63,748 nucleotides of DNA from positions 1 to 63,748 of the forward strand of contig DWVD01000087.1 in assembly GCA_019120395.1 (NCBI GenBank), written 5' to 3'. The notes below the pieces were generated by a model that ran no database searches, was not told the DNA's origin, and saw only the letters and a list, made by a program, of their open reading frames with translations. A program made the translations under genes and the position numbers. Origin of the DNA: Candidatus Gemmiger faecigallinarum. Its GTDB lineage: Bacteria > Bacillota > Clostridia > Oscillospirales > Ruminococcaceae. Shown piece after piece: positions 33,898-42,452 of the stretch. How positions within the stretch are numbered: the first letter of the stretch is position 1; each line of letters starts with the position of its first letter.

Positions 33898-35085
33898 ATG
33901 CAAGAAAAGAAACCAAAAGTTGCCATCGTACACGACTGGCTGGTAGGCTACGCGGGCGGCGACCGGGTGGTGGACTGCATGCACCATATTTTCCCCGACG
34001 CGCCCATCTACACCTTGGTCTATGACCGGGACAACATGCCCGCCTGGTTCCGGGACTACGACATCCGCACCACCTACATCCAGAAACTGCCCTTCGCCAC
34101 CAAAATTTACCGCTCGCTGCTGCCCTGGATGCCCGCCGCTTTCGAGGCGCTGGATCTTTCGGAGTACGATTTGGTATTGTCCTCCTGCTCCTCCTGCAGC
34201 AAGGGGGTCATCACCCGGCCGGACGCGGTGCATATCTGCTACTGCCACACCCCCACCCGCTATGTGTGGGACTTTTACTATACCTACCGCGCAAACGCCA
34301 ACTGGCTGGTGCGCCGGGTCATGCCCCACCAGATGCACAAGCTGCGCGTCTGGGACAAATGCGCCGCCGACCGGGTGGATTACTTCATCGCCAACAGCCA
34401 TTACATCGCCCAGCGCATCAAAAAGTATTACCGCCGCGACGCCGACGTCATCTACCCCTGCGTCCACATCAACGAGGAAACCCTGGTCCCCAAGGAGGAC
34501 TTTTACCTGACGGTCGGCCGGCTGACCTGGTACAAGCGGGTGGATCTGGCGGTGGCCGCCTGCACCCGCCTGGGCAAAAAGCTGGTGGTCATCGGCGGCG
34601 GGGGAGAGCTGTCCAAATTAAAGGCCATGGCCGGCCCCACGGTGGAATTTTTGGGCGGCGGCCTTTCGGACGCGGAGGTCCGGGGATACTACCTGCGGGC
34701 CAAAGCCTTTTTGTTCCCCGGCGAGGAGGATTTCGGCATCACGCCGGTGGAAGCCCAGAGCGCCGGCACCCCGGTGCTGGCCTTTGGCCGCGGCGGCGCC
34801 TGCGAGAGCGTACTGGACGGCCAAACCGGCCTGTTTTTCCACGAGCAGACGGTGGACGCCGTGGCCGGCTGCATCCAGCGTTTTGAGGCGGAGGGCGTCG
34901 CCTGCACCGCCGAACAGATCCGCGACCACAGCCGCAGCTTTTCGGAAGCGCGGTTCGAACAGCAGCTGAAAGACTACTGCATGCAGCGTTACCGGGACTG
35001 GCAGGCCGAACTGCGGGCCTGCTCCCGCCGGGGGCTGGTCCCCGGCCCCGGCGAAACCACCCCGAACGGAGGCAATCAGGTTTGA
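33898..35085 (+). CDS. Glycosyltransferase family 4 (WbaZ-like mannosyltransferase type)
   Basis: A 395-residue GT-B enzyme. VAIVHDWLVGYAGGDRVVD at the N-terminus, YCHTPTRYVWDFYYTY and FYLTVGRLTWYKRVDLAVAA are typical of the WbaZ/RfbZ group of mannosyltransferases. The nucleotide-sugar E-x7-E motif appears in EEDFGITPVEAQSAGTPVLA. It is cytoplasmic or membrane-associated. Its last four bases overlap the next gene. GDP-mannose as donor would fit the manC gene 17 kb downstream, but this is inference. Confidence 0.93.
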   Translation: MQEKKPKVAIVHDWLVGYAGGDRVVDCMHHIFPDAPIYTLVYDRDNMPAWFRDYDIRTTYIQKLPFATKIYRSLLPWMPAAFEALDLSEYDLVLSSCSSCSKGVITRPDAVHICYCHTPTRYVWDFYYTYRANANWLVRRVMPHQMHKLRVWDKCAADRVDYFIANSHYIAQRIKKYYRRDADVIYPCVHINEETLVPKEDFYLTVGRLTWYKRVDLAVAACTRLGKKLVVIGGGGELSKLKAMAGPTVEFLGGGLSDAEVRGYYLRAKAFLFPGEEDFGITPVEAQSAGTPVLAFGRGGACESVLDGQTGLFFHEQTVDAVAGCIQRFEAEGVACTAEQIRDHSRSFSEARFEQQLKDYCMQRYRDWQAELRACSRRGLVPGPGETTPNGGNQV

Positions 35086-36140
35086 GACCCATCGTCATCA
35101 ACGGCACAGTTCTGTGCGATAAGATCACCGGCATCCCCCGCTATGTCTACGAGGTGGTCACCCGGCTGGACGCGCTTTTGGAAGGTACCGGCCTGGATGT
35201 GCGCCTGGCCTACCGGGACGACGGCCGCCCGCTGCACCTGCCGCCCATGAAAAACATCCGGGTGGTGCCGCTCAAGGCCATCCGGTACAGCTACAACCTG
35301 TTTGTGCTGCCCGCCTACCTGCGCAGGCACCGCGCCTTTTTTGTGGGCTTTGCCAGCGATATGCTGATGACGCGGGACAGCGTGGTGGTGCTGCACGACA
35401 TCCGCCCGCTGGTCATGGATACCGACCGGGGATTTTTCCGCTTCAAGTTTTGGGTGCACTGTCTGTCCACCAAATGGTTTGCGCGGGAGGTCTACACCGT
35501 CAGCGACGACCAGCGCCATCTGATCGCCGACAAGCTGGGCATCCCGCTGGAAAAGATCGGCGTTACCTACAACGGCTGGGAGCACATGAAGGAAGCCGAG
35601 CCGGACGAGAGCGTTTTTGACAAGCTGCCCGGCGTGCAGAAAGGCGAGTATTTTTACGCCCTGGGCAGCCTGGCCAAACACAAAAACTACAAGTGGGTGC
35701 GGGAGGTGGCCGCCCGCAACCCGGACAAGACCTTTGTGGTGGCCGGCGGGGCCGACCTGGCCGCCTTTGGCCGCGACGAGGCCGACGCCGCCCAAAACAC
35801 CGGCAACATCTTTTACCCCGGCTACGTCACCGACGGCGAGAACAAGGCGTTGATGCGCCACTGCAGGGCGTTTCTGCACCCGGCGGTGTTCGAGGGCTTC
35901 GGCATCCCGCCGCTGGAGGCGCTGAGCCAAGGGGCGAAGATTTTGCTGTCCAACGCCAGCTGCCTGCCGGAGCTGTACGGCGACACCGCCGCCTACTTTG
36001 ACCCCAACGACTACGACGTGGACCTGGACGCCCTGCTGGCAGAGCCTGTATCCAAACCGGATAAACTGCTGAAAAAATACAGTTGGGATAACACGGCCCG
36101 CTTCTGGCTGGAGCAGTTCCGCCGCTACGCGGCCGACTGA
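35082..36140 (+). CDS. Glycosyltransferase family 4
   Basis: A 352-residue GT-B enzyme. NGTVLCDKITGIPRYVYEVV is the acceptor-side start, VSDDQRHLIADKLGI and YNGWEHMK lie mid-chain, and HPAVFEGFGIPPLEALSQGA is the donor-binding E-x7-E region. The TTG start overlaps the preceding stop (TTGA), with GGAGG upstream, so translation is coupled. Sugar specificity cannot be read. Confidence 0.92.
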   Translation: MRPIVINGTVLCDKITGIPRYVYEVVTRLDALLEGTGLDVRLAYRDDGRPLHLPPMKNIRVVPLKAIRYSYNLFVLPAYLRRHRAFFVGFASDMLMTRDSVVVLHDIRPLVMDTDRGFFRFKFWVHCLSTKWFAREVYTVSDDQRHLIADKLGIPLEKIGVTYNGWEHMKEAEPDESVFDKLPGVQKGEYFYALGSLAKHKNYKWVREVAARNPDKTFVVAGGADLAAFGRDEADAAQNTGNIFYPGYVTDGENKALMRHCRAFLHPAVFEGFGIPPLEALSQGAKILLSNASCLPELYGDTAAYFDPNDYDVDLDALLAEPVSKPDKLLKKYSWDNTARFWLEQFRRYAAD

Positions 36141-36181
36141 CGGCCGATCTTGTGATGGGAAAGGAGACAGGAGGACCCGAT

Positions 36182-37123
36182 ATGGATACCATTGCGGTGC
36201 TGATCCCCTGCTACAACGAGGAAAAAACGGTGGAAAAGGTGGTGGCCGATTTCAAGGCCGTCCTGCCCGAAGCCACCGTCTATGTCTACGACAACAACTC
36301 CACCGACCGCACCGCCCAGCTGGCGGAGGCCGCCGGCGCGGTGGTCCGCCGCGAGTACATGCAGGGCAAGGGCAACGTGCTGCGCCGCATGTTCCGCGAG
36401 ATCGACGCCGAGTGCTACATCCTGGTGGACGGCGACGACACCTACCCCGCCGAGGCCGCGCCGGAGATGGCCCGCCTGGTGCGGGAGCGCCAGGCGGACA
36501 TGGTGGTGGGCGACCGCCTTTCCTCCACCTATTTTACCGAGAACAAGCGCCCCTTCCACAACTTTGGCAACAGCCTGGTGCGGGCGTCCATCAACCGGCT
36601 GTTCGGCGCGCAGATCCAGGACATCATGACCGGCTACCGGGCTTTCAGCTTCGAGTTTGTCAAGACCTTCCCGGTTTTGTCCCGCGGGTTCGAGATCGAG
36701 ACCGAGATGTCCATCCACGCGGTGCAGCGCAACATGCAGGTGGAAAACGTGGTCATCGATTATCGGGACCGCCCGGCGGGCAGCGTCTCGAAGCTCAACA
36801 CTTACTCCGACGGCGCCAAGGTGCTGGGCACCATCCTGCGCCTGTACAAAAACTACCGGCCCTTCGGCTTTTTTACCACCATCGCGGTGGTGCTGGCGGT
36901 GATCTCGCTACTGTTTATGGCGCCGGTCCTGGCCGAGTATCTGGCCACCGGCCTGGTGCCCCGCTTCCCCACGCTGATCGTCTGCGGCTTTGTGATGGTG
37001 GCGGCGCTGATGCTGTTTGTGGCCGGCGTTATTCTGTCCAGCCTGCTGGCCAAGGACAAGCGGGACTTCGAGTTCCACCTGCAGCAGGCCGCCGTCTGGA
37101 AGGCGAAAGCCCGGCGGCGCTGA
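36182..37123 (+). CDS. Glycosyltransferase family 2 with C-terminal membrane segments
   Basis: A 313-residue GT-A enzyme. AVLIPCYNEEKTVEKVVADF and YVYDNNSTDRTAQLAEAAGA form the nucleotide site, and LVDGDDTYPAE contains the DxD motif. GYRAFSFEFVKTFPVLSRGF and FEIETEMSIHA are typical of polyprenyl-phosphate glycosyltransferases. Two hydrophobic segments close the chain (residues 230-285). It may load a sugar on a lipid carrier. The ATG at 36182 follows AGGAGG. Confidence 0.93.
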   Translation: MDTIAVLIPCYNEEKTVEKVVADFKAVLPEATVYVYDNNSTDRTAQLAEAAGAVVRREYMQGKGNVLRRMFREIDAECYILVDGDDTYPAEAAPEMARLVRERQADMVVGDRLSSTYFTENKRPFHNFGNSLVRASINRLFGAQIQDIMTGYRAFSFEFVKTFPVLSRGFEIETEMSIHAVQRNMQVENVVIDYRDRPAGSVSKLNTYSDGAKVLGTILRLYKNYRPFGFFTTIAVVLAVISLLFMAPVLAEYLATGLVPRFPTLIVCGFVMVAALMLFVAGVILSSLLAKDKRDFEFHLQQAAVWKAKARRR

Positions 37124-37136
37124 GGCCGGCCTCAAA

Positions 37137-37258
37137 GGATTCCCTTTCGACAAAATTTGGATCCAGATCGCGCACTGCGTACACAATTTGAATCCGAATT
37201 TTCCTGTCGGCGTCAGCATTGTCGGCGCATGTCCGCCAATGCTGACGGATTTGAATTT
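37137..37258 (+). repeat. Dispersed intergenic repeat with conserved hairpin, copy A
   Basis: GGATTCCCTTTCGACAAAAT opens a unit also found, inverted, at 57371-57515. Its core is a hairpin: arms 37212-37225 and 37233-37246 pair at 13 of 14 positions around the loop CGCATGT. Flanks CCTGTCGG and GACGGATTT are shared with the other copy. Stem sequences differ between copies while pairing is kept. There is no coding content. Confidence 0.75.
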
Positions 37259-37294
37259 TTGGTATGGTGCACAAAATAGAGAGAGGTACCCAAA

Positions 37295-38428
37295 ATGATG
37301 CAGAACAAACCGTATGATTACCTGATCGTCGGCGCCGGCCTGTTCGGCGCAGTCTTTGCCCGCGAGGCCACCGCCGCCGGCAAGCGCTGCCTGGTGGTGG
37401 ACAAGCGCCCCCACATCGCCGGCAACATCTACACCGAGGAGATCGAGGGCATCAACGTCCACCGCTACGGCGCGCACATCTTCCACACCAACAACAAGGA
37501 AGTGTGGGACTACGTCAACCGGTTTGCGGTGTTCAACCGGTACACCAACTCGCCCATTGCCAACTACCACGGCGAGATCTACAACATGCCCTTCAACATG
37601 AACACCTTCAACAAGATGTGGGGCGTGGTCACCCCCGCCGAGGCCATGACCAAGATCGAGGAGCAGCGCGCCGCCCACTTTACCCCGGAGCCGAAAAACC
37701 TGGAGGAGCAGGCCATCAACCTGGTGGGCGTGGACATCTACGAAAAGCTGGTCAAGGGCTACACCGAAAAGCAGTGGGGCCGCCCCTGCACCGAGCTGCC
37801 GGCCTTTATCATCCGCCGCCTGCCGGTGCGCTTCACCTACGACAACAACTATTTCAACGCCCTGTATCAGGGCATCCCCAACGGCGGCTACACCAAACTG
37901 GTGGAAAAGATGCTGGAGGGCGTGGAGGTCCGCCTGAACACCAACTACCTGCAGCACAAGGCCGAGCTGGACGCTTTGGCCGGCCGGGTCATCTACACCG
38001 GCCCCATCGACGCCTATTTCGACTACTGCCTGGGCGCTTTGCAGTACCGCAGCGTCCGGTTCGAGACCGAGGTGCTGGACACCCCCAACTACCAGGGCAA
38101 CGCCGTCGTCAACTACACCGACGCCGAAACCCCCTACACCCGCGTCATCGAGCACAAGCACTTTGAGTTCGGCACCCAGCCCAAAACCGTGGTCAGCCGG
38201 GAATACTCGGCCGAGTGGAAGCCCGGCGACGAGCCTTACTACCCGGTCAACGACGAGGCCAACGATACCCTCTACGCCAAGTACAAGGCCATGGCCGACG
38301 CCGAGCCGCACGTGGTGTTCGGCGGCCGCCTGGGCGAGTACAAGTACTACGACATGGACAAGGTCATCGAGAGCGCCCTGGCCCGCTTTGCGGTGGAGCA
38401 GGACAAAATCAACCAGTACCAGCAGTAA
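37295..38428 (+). CDS. glf: UDP-galactopyranose mutase
   Basis: A 377-residue flavoenzyme converting UDP-galactopyranose to UDP-galactofuranose. The FAD loop is LIVGAGLFGAVFAREA; RPHIAGNIYTEE, HRYGAHIFHTNN and YTEKQWGRPCTELP are family hallmarks, and GGRLGEYKYYDMDKVI is the C-terminal FAD segment. It indicates that the polysaccharide made by this cluster contains galactofuranose. ATG 37298 is an equally possible start. Confidence 0.97.
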   Translation: MMQNKPYDYLIVGAGLFGAVFAREATAAGKRCLVVDKRPHIAGNIYTEEIEGINVHRYGAHIFHTNNKEVWDYVNRFAVFNRYTNSPIANYHGEIYNMPFNMNTFNKMWGVVTPAEAMTKIEEQRAAHFTPEPKNLEEQAINLVGVDIYEKLVKGYTEKQWGRPCTELPAFIIRRLPVRFTYDNNYFNALYQGIPNGGYTKLVEKMLEGVEVRLNTNYLQHKAELDALAGRVIYTGPIDAYFDYCLGALQYRSVRFETEVLDTPNYQGNAVVNYTDAETPYTRVIEHKHFEFGTQPKTVVSREYSAEWKPGDEPYYPVNDEANDTLYAKYKAMADAEPHVVFGGRLGEYKYYDMDKVIESALARFAVEQDKINQYQQ

Positions 38429-38477
38429 ACACAGGCGGAAGCGACGCGCTTTTGCACAGGATGGGGAGGCAGACGCT

Positions 38478-39569
38478 ATGCCCAAAAAGAAGAACAACAC
38501 CCCCAAGACCCGCCTGGAGCGGGTGCGGGACGAAATGGCGGCCCACGGCCTGACCCAGCTGCTGGTCAGCGACCCCACCACCATCTTTTACCTGACCGGC
38601 CTGCGGCTGGACCCCGGCGAGCGGATGTACTGCCTGCTGTTTTCCGCCGACGGCAGCGTGCGGCTGTTTGTCAACCGGCTGTTCGGCACGCCGGACATGG
38701 GCCTGCCGGTGGTCAATTTTGACGACACCGACGACGCCCCCGCCCTGCTGGCGCCCTATCTGGACGTGAAAAAGGCGCTGGGCGTGGACAAGGACTGGCC
38801 CGCCCGCTTTCTGCTGCGCCTGCAGGAGCTGCCGGTGGCGCGGGAATACCGGGTGGGCAGCATCTGCTGCGACATGGTCCGCGCCGTCAAGGACGCGGCT
38901 GAGCAGAAAGCCATGATCGAGTCCAGCGCCGTCAACGACGCCTGCATGGCCGAGTTTGCCGCCGCCGTCCGCCCCGGCGTCACCGAGCGGGAGCTGGCCG
39001 AAAAGATTTTGGTCATCTACAAGGCCCACGGATGCAGCGGCCCCAGCTTTGAACCTATCGTCGCCTTTGCCGACGATGCCGCCGACCCCCACCACCAGAA
39101 CTCCGACCGGGCGCTGAAACCCGGCGAGATGGTGCTTTTGGATGTGGGCGGCGTCTACCATGACTATTGCAGCGACATGACCCGCACCTTTTTCACCGCC
39201 GAGCCCACCGCAAAGCAGCGCCAGGTCTACGAGCTGGTGCGCCGCGCCAACGAGGCCGCCGAGCGGCTGGTGCGTCCCGGCGTAAAGATGTGCGAGCTGG
39301 ACGCCGCCGCCCGCAAGGTCATTGCGGACGCCGGCTACGGCGAGTATTTCAACCACCGGCTGGGGCATTTCATCGGCCTGAACGACCACGAGTACGGCGA
39401 CGTTTCCGCCGCCTGCCGCATCGAGGCAAAGCCCGGCATGTGCTTTTCCATCGAGCCGGGCATCTACCTGCCGGGCGAGTTCGGCGTCCGCATCGAGGAT
39501 CTGGTCCTGGTCACCGAGGACGGCTGCCGGGTGCTGAACGCCTACCCGAAAGAGATCACGATCCTGTAA
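38478..39569 (+). CDS. M24 family metallopeptidase (Xaa-Pro aminopeptidase type)
   Basis: A 363-residue protein: a creatinase-like N-terminal domain (DPTTIFYLTGLRLDPGERMY) and a pita-bread catalytic domain. The two-metal ligands are visible in order: Asp in LLDVGGVY, Asp in CSDMTRTFF, His in HRLGHFIGL, Glu in SIEPGIYLPG and Glu in VRIEDLVLV. It removes N-terminal residues before proline. The start at 38478 follows GGGGAGG; longer in-frame extensions run into glf and are rejected. Confidence 0.94.
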   Translation: MPKKKNNTPKTRLERVRDEMAAHGLTQLLVSDPTTIFYLTGLRLDPGERMYCLLFSADGSVRLFVNRLFGTPDMGLPVVNFDDTDDAPALLAPYLDVKKALGVDKDWPARFLLRLQELPVAREYRVGSICCDMVRAVKDAAEQKAMIESSAVNDACMAEFAAAVRPGVTERELAEKILVIYKAHGCSGPSFEPIVAFADDAADPHHQNSDRALKPGEMVLLDVGGVYHDYCSDMTRTFFTAEPTAKQRQVYELVRRANEAAERLVRPGVKMCELDAAARKVIADAGYGEYFNHRLGHFIGLNDHEYGDVSAACRIEAKPGMCFSIEPGIYLPGEFGVRIEDLVLVTEDGCRVLNAYPKEITIL

Positions 39570-39773
39570 GAAGTATAAAAATAGGGAATTAAGAATGGCG
39601 GTGGTCCGCGCTGCGCGCTCAAAAAAACGCGGCGCAGGGGTGGGGCACGGGTTTACAGAGGGGAAACCGGCCCGCGCCATGCAGTTTGACCTGGCATCGC
39701 CCATTTTGACCGCGGCCGCAGGCCGCGCCAAGATCCTGCATTCTGAACTGACAAAAAGGGGAAAGTATACGTT

Positions 39774-40424
39774 ATGATCAAGCTCAGCCCGTCGATTCTG
39801 GCGGCGGATTTCGCCCGCCTGGGCGAGCAGTGCCGCACCGTGCTGGAGGCCGGCGCGGACATGCTGCATTTTGACGTGATGGACGGCCATTTTGTGCCCA
39901 ACATCAGCTTCGGCGCGCCGGTGCTGGCCAGCCTGCACAGGGCGCTGCCCGACGCCTTCTACGACGTCCACCTGATGATCTCGGACCCGGCGGGCTACGC
40001 CCCCGCCTTTGCCAAAGCCGGCGCCAGCTGCATCACCTTCCATGTGGAGGCGGCGGACGACCCCAAAGCCGTCATCGCGGCCATCCGCGCCTGCGGCGTG
40101 CAGGCGGGGGTCAGCCTCAAGCCCGGCACCCCGGTGGAGCGCATCTTCCCGCTGCTGCCGCTGGTGGACCTGGTGCTGGTCATGAGCGTCGAGCCGGGCT
40201 TTGGCGGCCAGGCATTTCTGCCGGACGCGGCGGGGCGCATCGCGGCCATCCGCGCCGCCTGCCGGGCGCAGGGCGTCGATCCGCATATCTCGGTGGACGG
40301 CGGCGTCAACCTGGAAACCGGCGCCCGGTGCGCCGCCGCCGGCGCCGACGTGTTGGTGGCGGGCAGCACGGTGTTTGCCGCGCCGGACCCCGCCGCAGCC
40401 GTCGTCGCGCTGCGGGCGCTGTGA
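39774..40424 (+). CDS. rpe: Ribulose-phosphate 3-epimerase
   Basis: A 216-residue TIM-barrel enzyme interconverting ribulose- and xylulose-5-phosphate. KLSPSILAADFARLGEQ, MLHFDVMDGHFVPNISFG (metal His and Asp), YDVHLMISDP, VMSVEPGFGGQAF and ISVDGGVN are all present. The ATG has an AAAGGGGAA site. The 204 bases before it carry no recognisable gene. It is followed by the Rnf-like genes on the same strand. Confidence 0.97.
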   Translation: MIKLSPSILAADFARLGEQCRTVLEAGADMLHFDVMDGHFVPNISFGAPVLASLHRALPDAFYDVHLMISDPAGYAPAFAKAGASCITFHVEAADDPKAVIAAIRACGVQAGVSLKPGTPVERIFPLLPLVDLVLVMSVEPGFGGQAFLPDAAGRIAAIRAACRAQGVDPHISVDGGVNLETGARCAAAGADVLVAGSTVFAAPDPAAAVVALRAL

Positions 40425-40501
40425 CCGCCCTGCCGTCCGCCTTTTCCATTCCCAGTGCCCGGGGTCCCGGGCGGCCGGCCTGACCGGCCAAAGGAGCTGC
40501 C

Positions 40502-41518
40502 ATGCCAAAACATCCCAAAATCGAGCGCAGTGCCAACTACGACTATTATGCCGACGTGCTCTGGTGCTGTGTGCCGCTCATTGTCATGAGCTGCTATTAT
40601 TACGGGCTGCGCCCGGCGCTGCTGGCGCTGACGGCGGCCGTCACCGCCTACCTGTGCGACGGCCTGCTCAGCCCGCTGCACGCCAAGGGTTACCAGCCGC
40701 ACGAGCCTTCCAGCGAGTGTTTTGCCGTTTTGCTGACCATGCTTCTGCCGGCCAGTGTGCCCTATTACGTCGTTATTGCCGGCGCGGTCGTCGCGGTCTT
40801 TGTCAAGGAAGCTTTCGGCGGCGAAGGGCACTACCCCTTCCATCCGTCGGCGGTCGCGCTGGCGGTGGTGGGCCTGTCCTGGCCGGATCAGGTCTTTTTC
40901 TACCCCACGCCCGGCACGCCGCTGCCGCTGTGGGACGCCGGCTCCGCCGCGCTTACCGCCGGGATGAACGCGACTTTAAGCAGCGGCGGCCTTCCCACCG
41001 ACACCACGCTGAATCTGGTCATCGGCAACGTTTCGGGACCGATGGGCGCCAGCTGCATCCTGGTGGTGGCGGCCTGCGGCCTGCTGCTGCTCTGCCGCGG
41101 GCACCTCAAGCTGTCGGCGTTTTTGCCTTACCTGATCGCCTGCGTGCTGATCCCCTGGCTGCTGCCCAATCTGAACGAGCTGCCCGCGTTCAGCTTCCCG
41201 TGGGAATATGTGCGGCAGCGCGTTTACCTGGAAAAATATATCGTACTGTCGGGCACCATGCTGTTTGGCGGCATTTTCTTAGCCAGCGAGCCGGTCACCC
41301 AGCCCAACCGCCATTCCAGCCGCATCATCTACGGCCTGGCGCTGGGTGCCTTTGCCGCGGCCATGCGCTATATGAGCGACTACGAGACCGGTTTCTGCTT
41401 TGCGCTGCTGCTGGTCAACGCCATCCCCGAATGGCTGGATATGGTCGCCCGCCGCACGGAGCGCGTGAAATTTATGAAGAGGGAGGAAAAGCGCCTTGCA
41501 AAATACCGACCCGAATAA
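40502..41518 (+). CDS. RnfD-like (NQR2/RnfD/RnfE family) membrane protein
   Basis: A 338-residue polytopic protein with about nine membrane segments. NYDYYADVLWCCVPLIVMSC, KEAFGGEGHYPFHPSAVALA, LVIGNVSGPMGASC and LSGTMLFGGIFLASEPVTQP align with RnfD landmarks. The S/T-G-A-T site that carries covalent FMN in RnfD is not recognisable; the region reads SAALTAGMNATL. It overlaps the RnfE-like gene by 23 bases. RnfB, RnfC and RnfG are absent nearby, so a normal Rnf ion pump is unlikely from this locus alone. Confidence 0.8.
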   Translation: MPKHPKIERSANYDYYADVLWCCVPLIVMSCYYYGLRPALLALTAAVTAYLCDGLLSPLHAKGYQPHEPSSECFAVLLTMLLPASVPYYVVIAGAVVAVFVKEAFGGEGHYPFHPSAVALAVVGLSWPDQVFFYPTPGTPLPLWDAGSAALTAGMNATLSSGGLPTDTTLNLVIGNVSGPMGASCILVVAACGLLLLCRGHLKLSAFLPYLIACVLIPWLLPNLNELPAFSFPWEYVRQRVYLEKYIVLSGTMLFGGIFLASEPVTQPNRHSSRIIYGLALGAFAAAMRYMSDYETGFCFALLLVNAIPEWLDMVARRTERVKFMKREEKRLAKYRPE

Positions 41519-42452
41519 GCCCCGCGCCAAGGGCGCGAAAAACGCCCGGCCCGGCAAGAAAAAGCAGCAGGAAGGGCCGCAGACGCTGATCATCCCCCAG
41601 ATCTCGCCCGAAATGCTGGAAAGCGCCCGCCGCGCCGCCAGCGAGGGCAAGTCCCAGCAGGAGATCGAGCAGGCCGCCCTGGAGGCGGACGCCCGCCGCC
41701 GCGCCGAACAGGCCGCCCAGCAGCAGGCGCAGCCCCAGCAGCCGCCCCAGCCCGCGGCGCAGCAGCCCCAGCAGCAGGCGGCCCGCCGCCACCGCAAGAC
41801 CCGCGCCGAGGCCGAGGAGGAACTGGCCCAGCGGGTGCACGACGACCATCTGTGGCTGAACAACCCCGTCATGCTGCGCGGCCTGGGCCTGGCCCCGGTG
41901 GTCGCGGCGGCCAACACCGGGGAAAACGCCCTGATGCTGTGCGCGGCGGCCATCCTGCTTTTGACCGCCACCCGCATGCTGGCGGTGGCGGTCTGCCACC
42001 TGACCGGCAACCGCTTCCGGCCGGTGATCTACGTCTATTCGGCGGCCGTGCTGTACATTCCGGCCTACTGCATCCTGTATGCGCTGTTTGGCGCGGACCT
42101 GACGCTGCTGGGCATCTATCTGCCGCTGATGGTGGTAGAGCCGGCCATCATCAAGCGCATGGAAAACCCCGACCTGGAAACGGTGGGCGAGGCATTCCGC
42201 CGCGGCGTCAACAACACCGTCGGCCTGTGCGTCGCCATTCTGCTTGTGGGCGTTTTGCGCGAATTCCTGGGCCTGGGCTCGGTGTTCGGCAACACGCTGC
42301 TGAGCACGCCGCCGCTGCCCATCGCCGTACAGCCGGCCGGCGGGTTTATTCTGCTGGGCGTCATGGCCGCGCTGTGGACCGGCGTATCCAACGCCTATGT
42401 CCGCTACAAACAGGAGGAGGTGCGCCACATCTATGCTGAACGCCGCCGCTGA
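41496..42452 (+). CDS. RnfE-like membrane protein with long N-terminal Gln-rich extension
   Basis: A 318-residue protein. Residues 1-115 are hydrophilic, rich in Lys/Arg, Ala and Gln, with a probable helical stretch (SQQEIEQAALEADARRRAEQ). Then WLNNPVMLRGLGLAPVVAAA starts an RnfE-type six-helix domain. In RnfE/NqrD the two [2Fe-2S] cysteines sit in LGLCP and in the TNC of the mirror repeat; here they read LGLAP (Ala133) and VEP (Pro216). The start is TTG, inside the RnfD-like gene. It overlaps the next gene by 20 bases. Confidence 0.78.
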   Translation: MQNTDPNKPRAKGAKNARPGKKKQQEGPQTLIIPQISPEMLESARRAASEGKSQQEIEQAALEADARRRAEQAAQQQAQPQQPPQPAAQQPQQQAARRHRKTRAEAEEELAQRVHDDHLWLNNPVMLRGLGLAPVVAAANTGENALMLCAAAILLLTATRMLAVAVCHLTGNRFRPVIYVYSAAVLYIPAYCILYALFGADLTLLGIYLPLMVVEPAIIKRMENPDLETVGEAFRRGVNNTVGLCVAILLVGVLREFLGLGSVFGNTLLSTPPLPIAVQPAGGFILLGVMAALWTGVSNAYVRYKQEEVRHIYAERRR

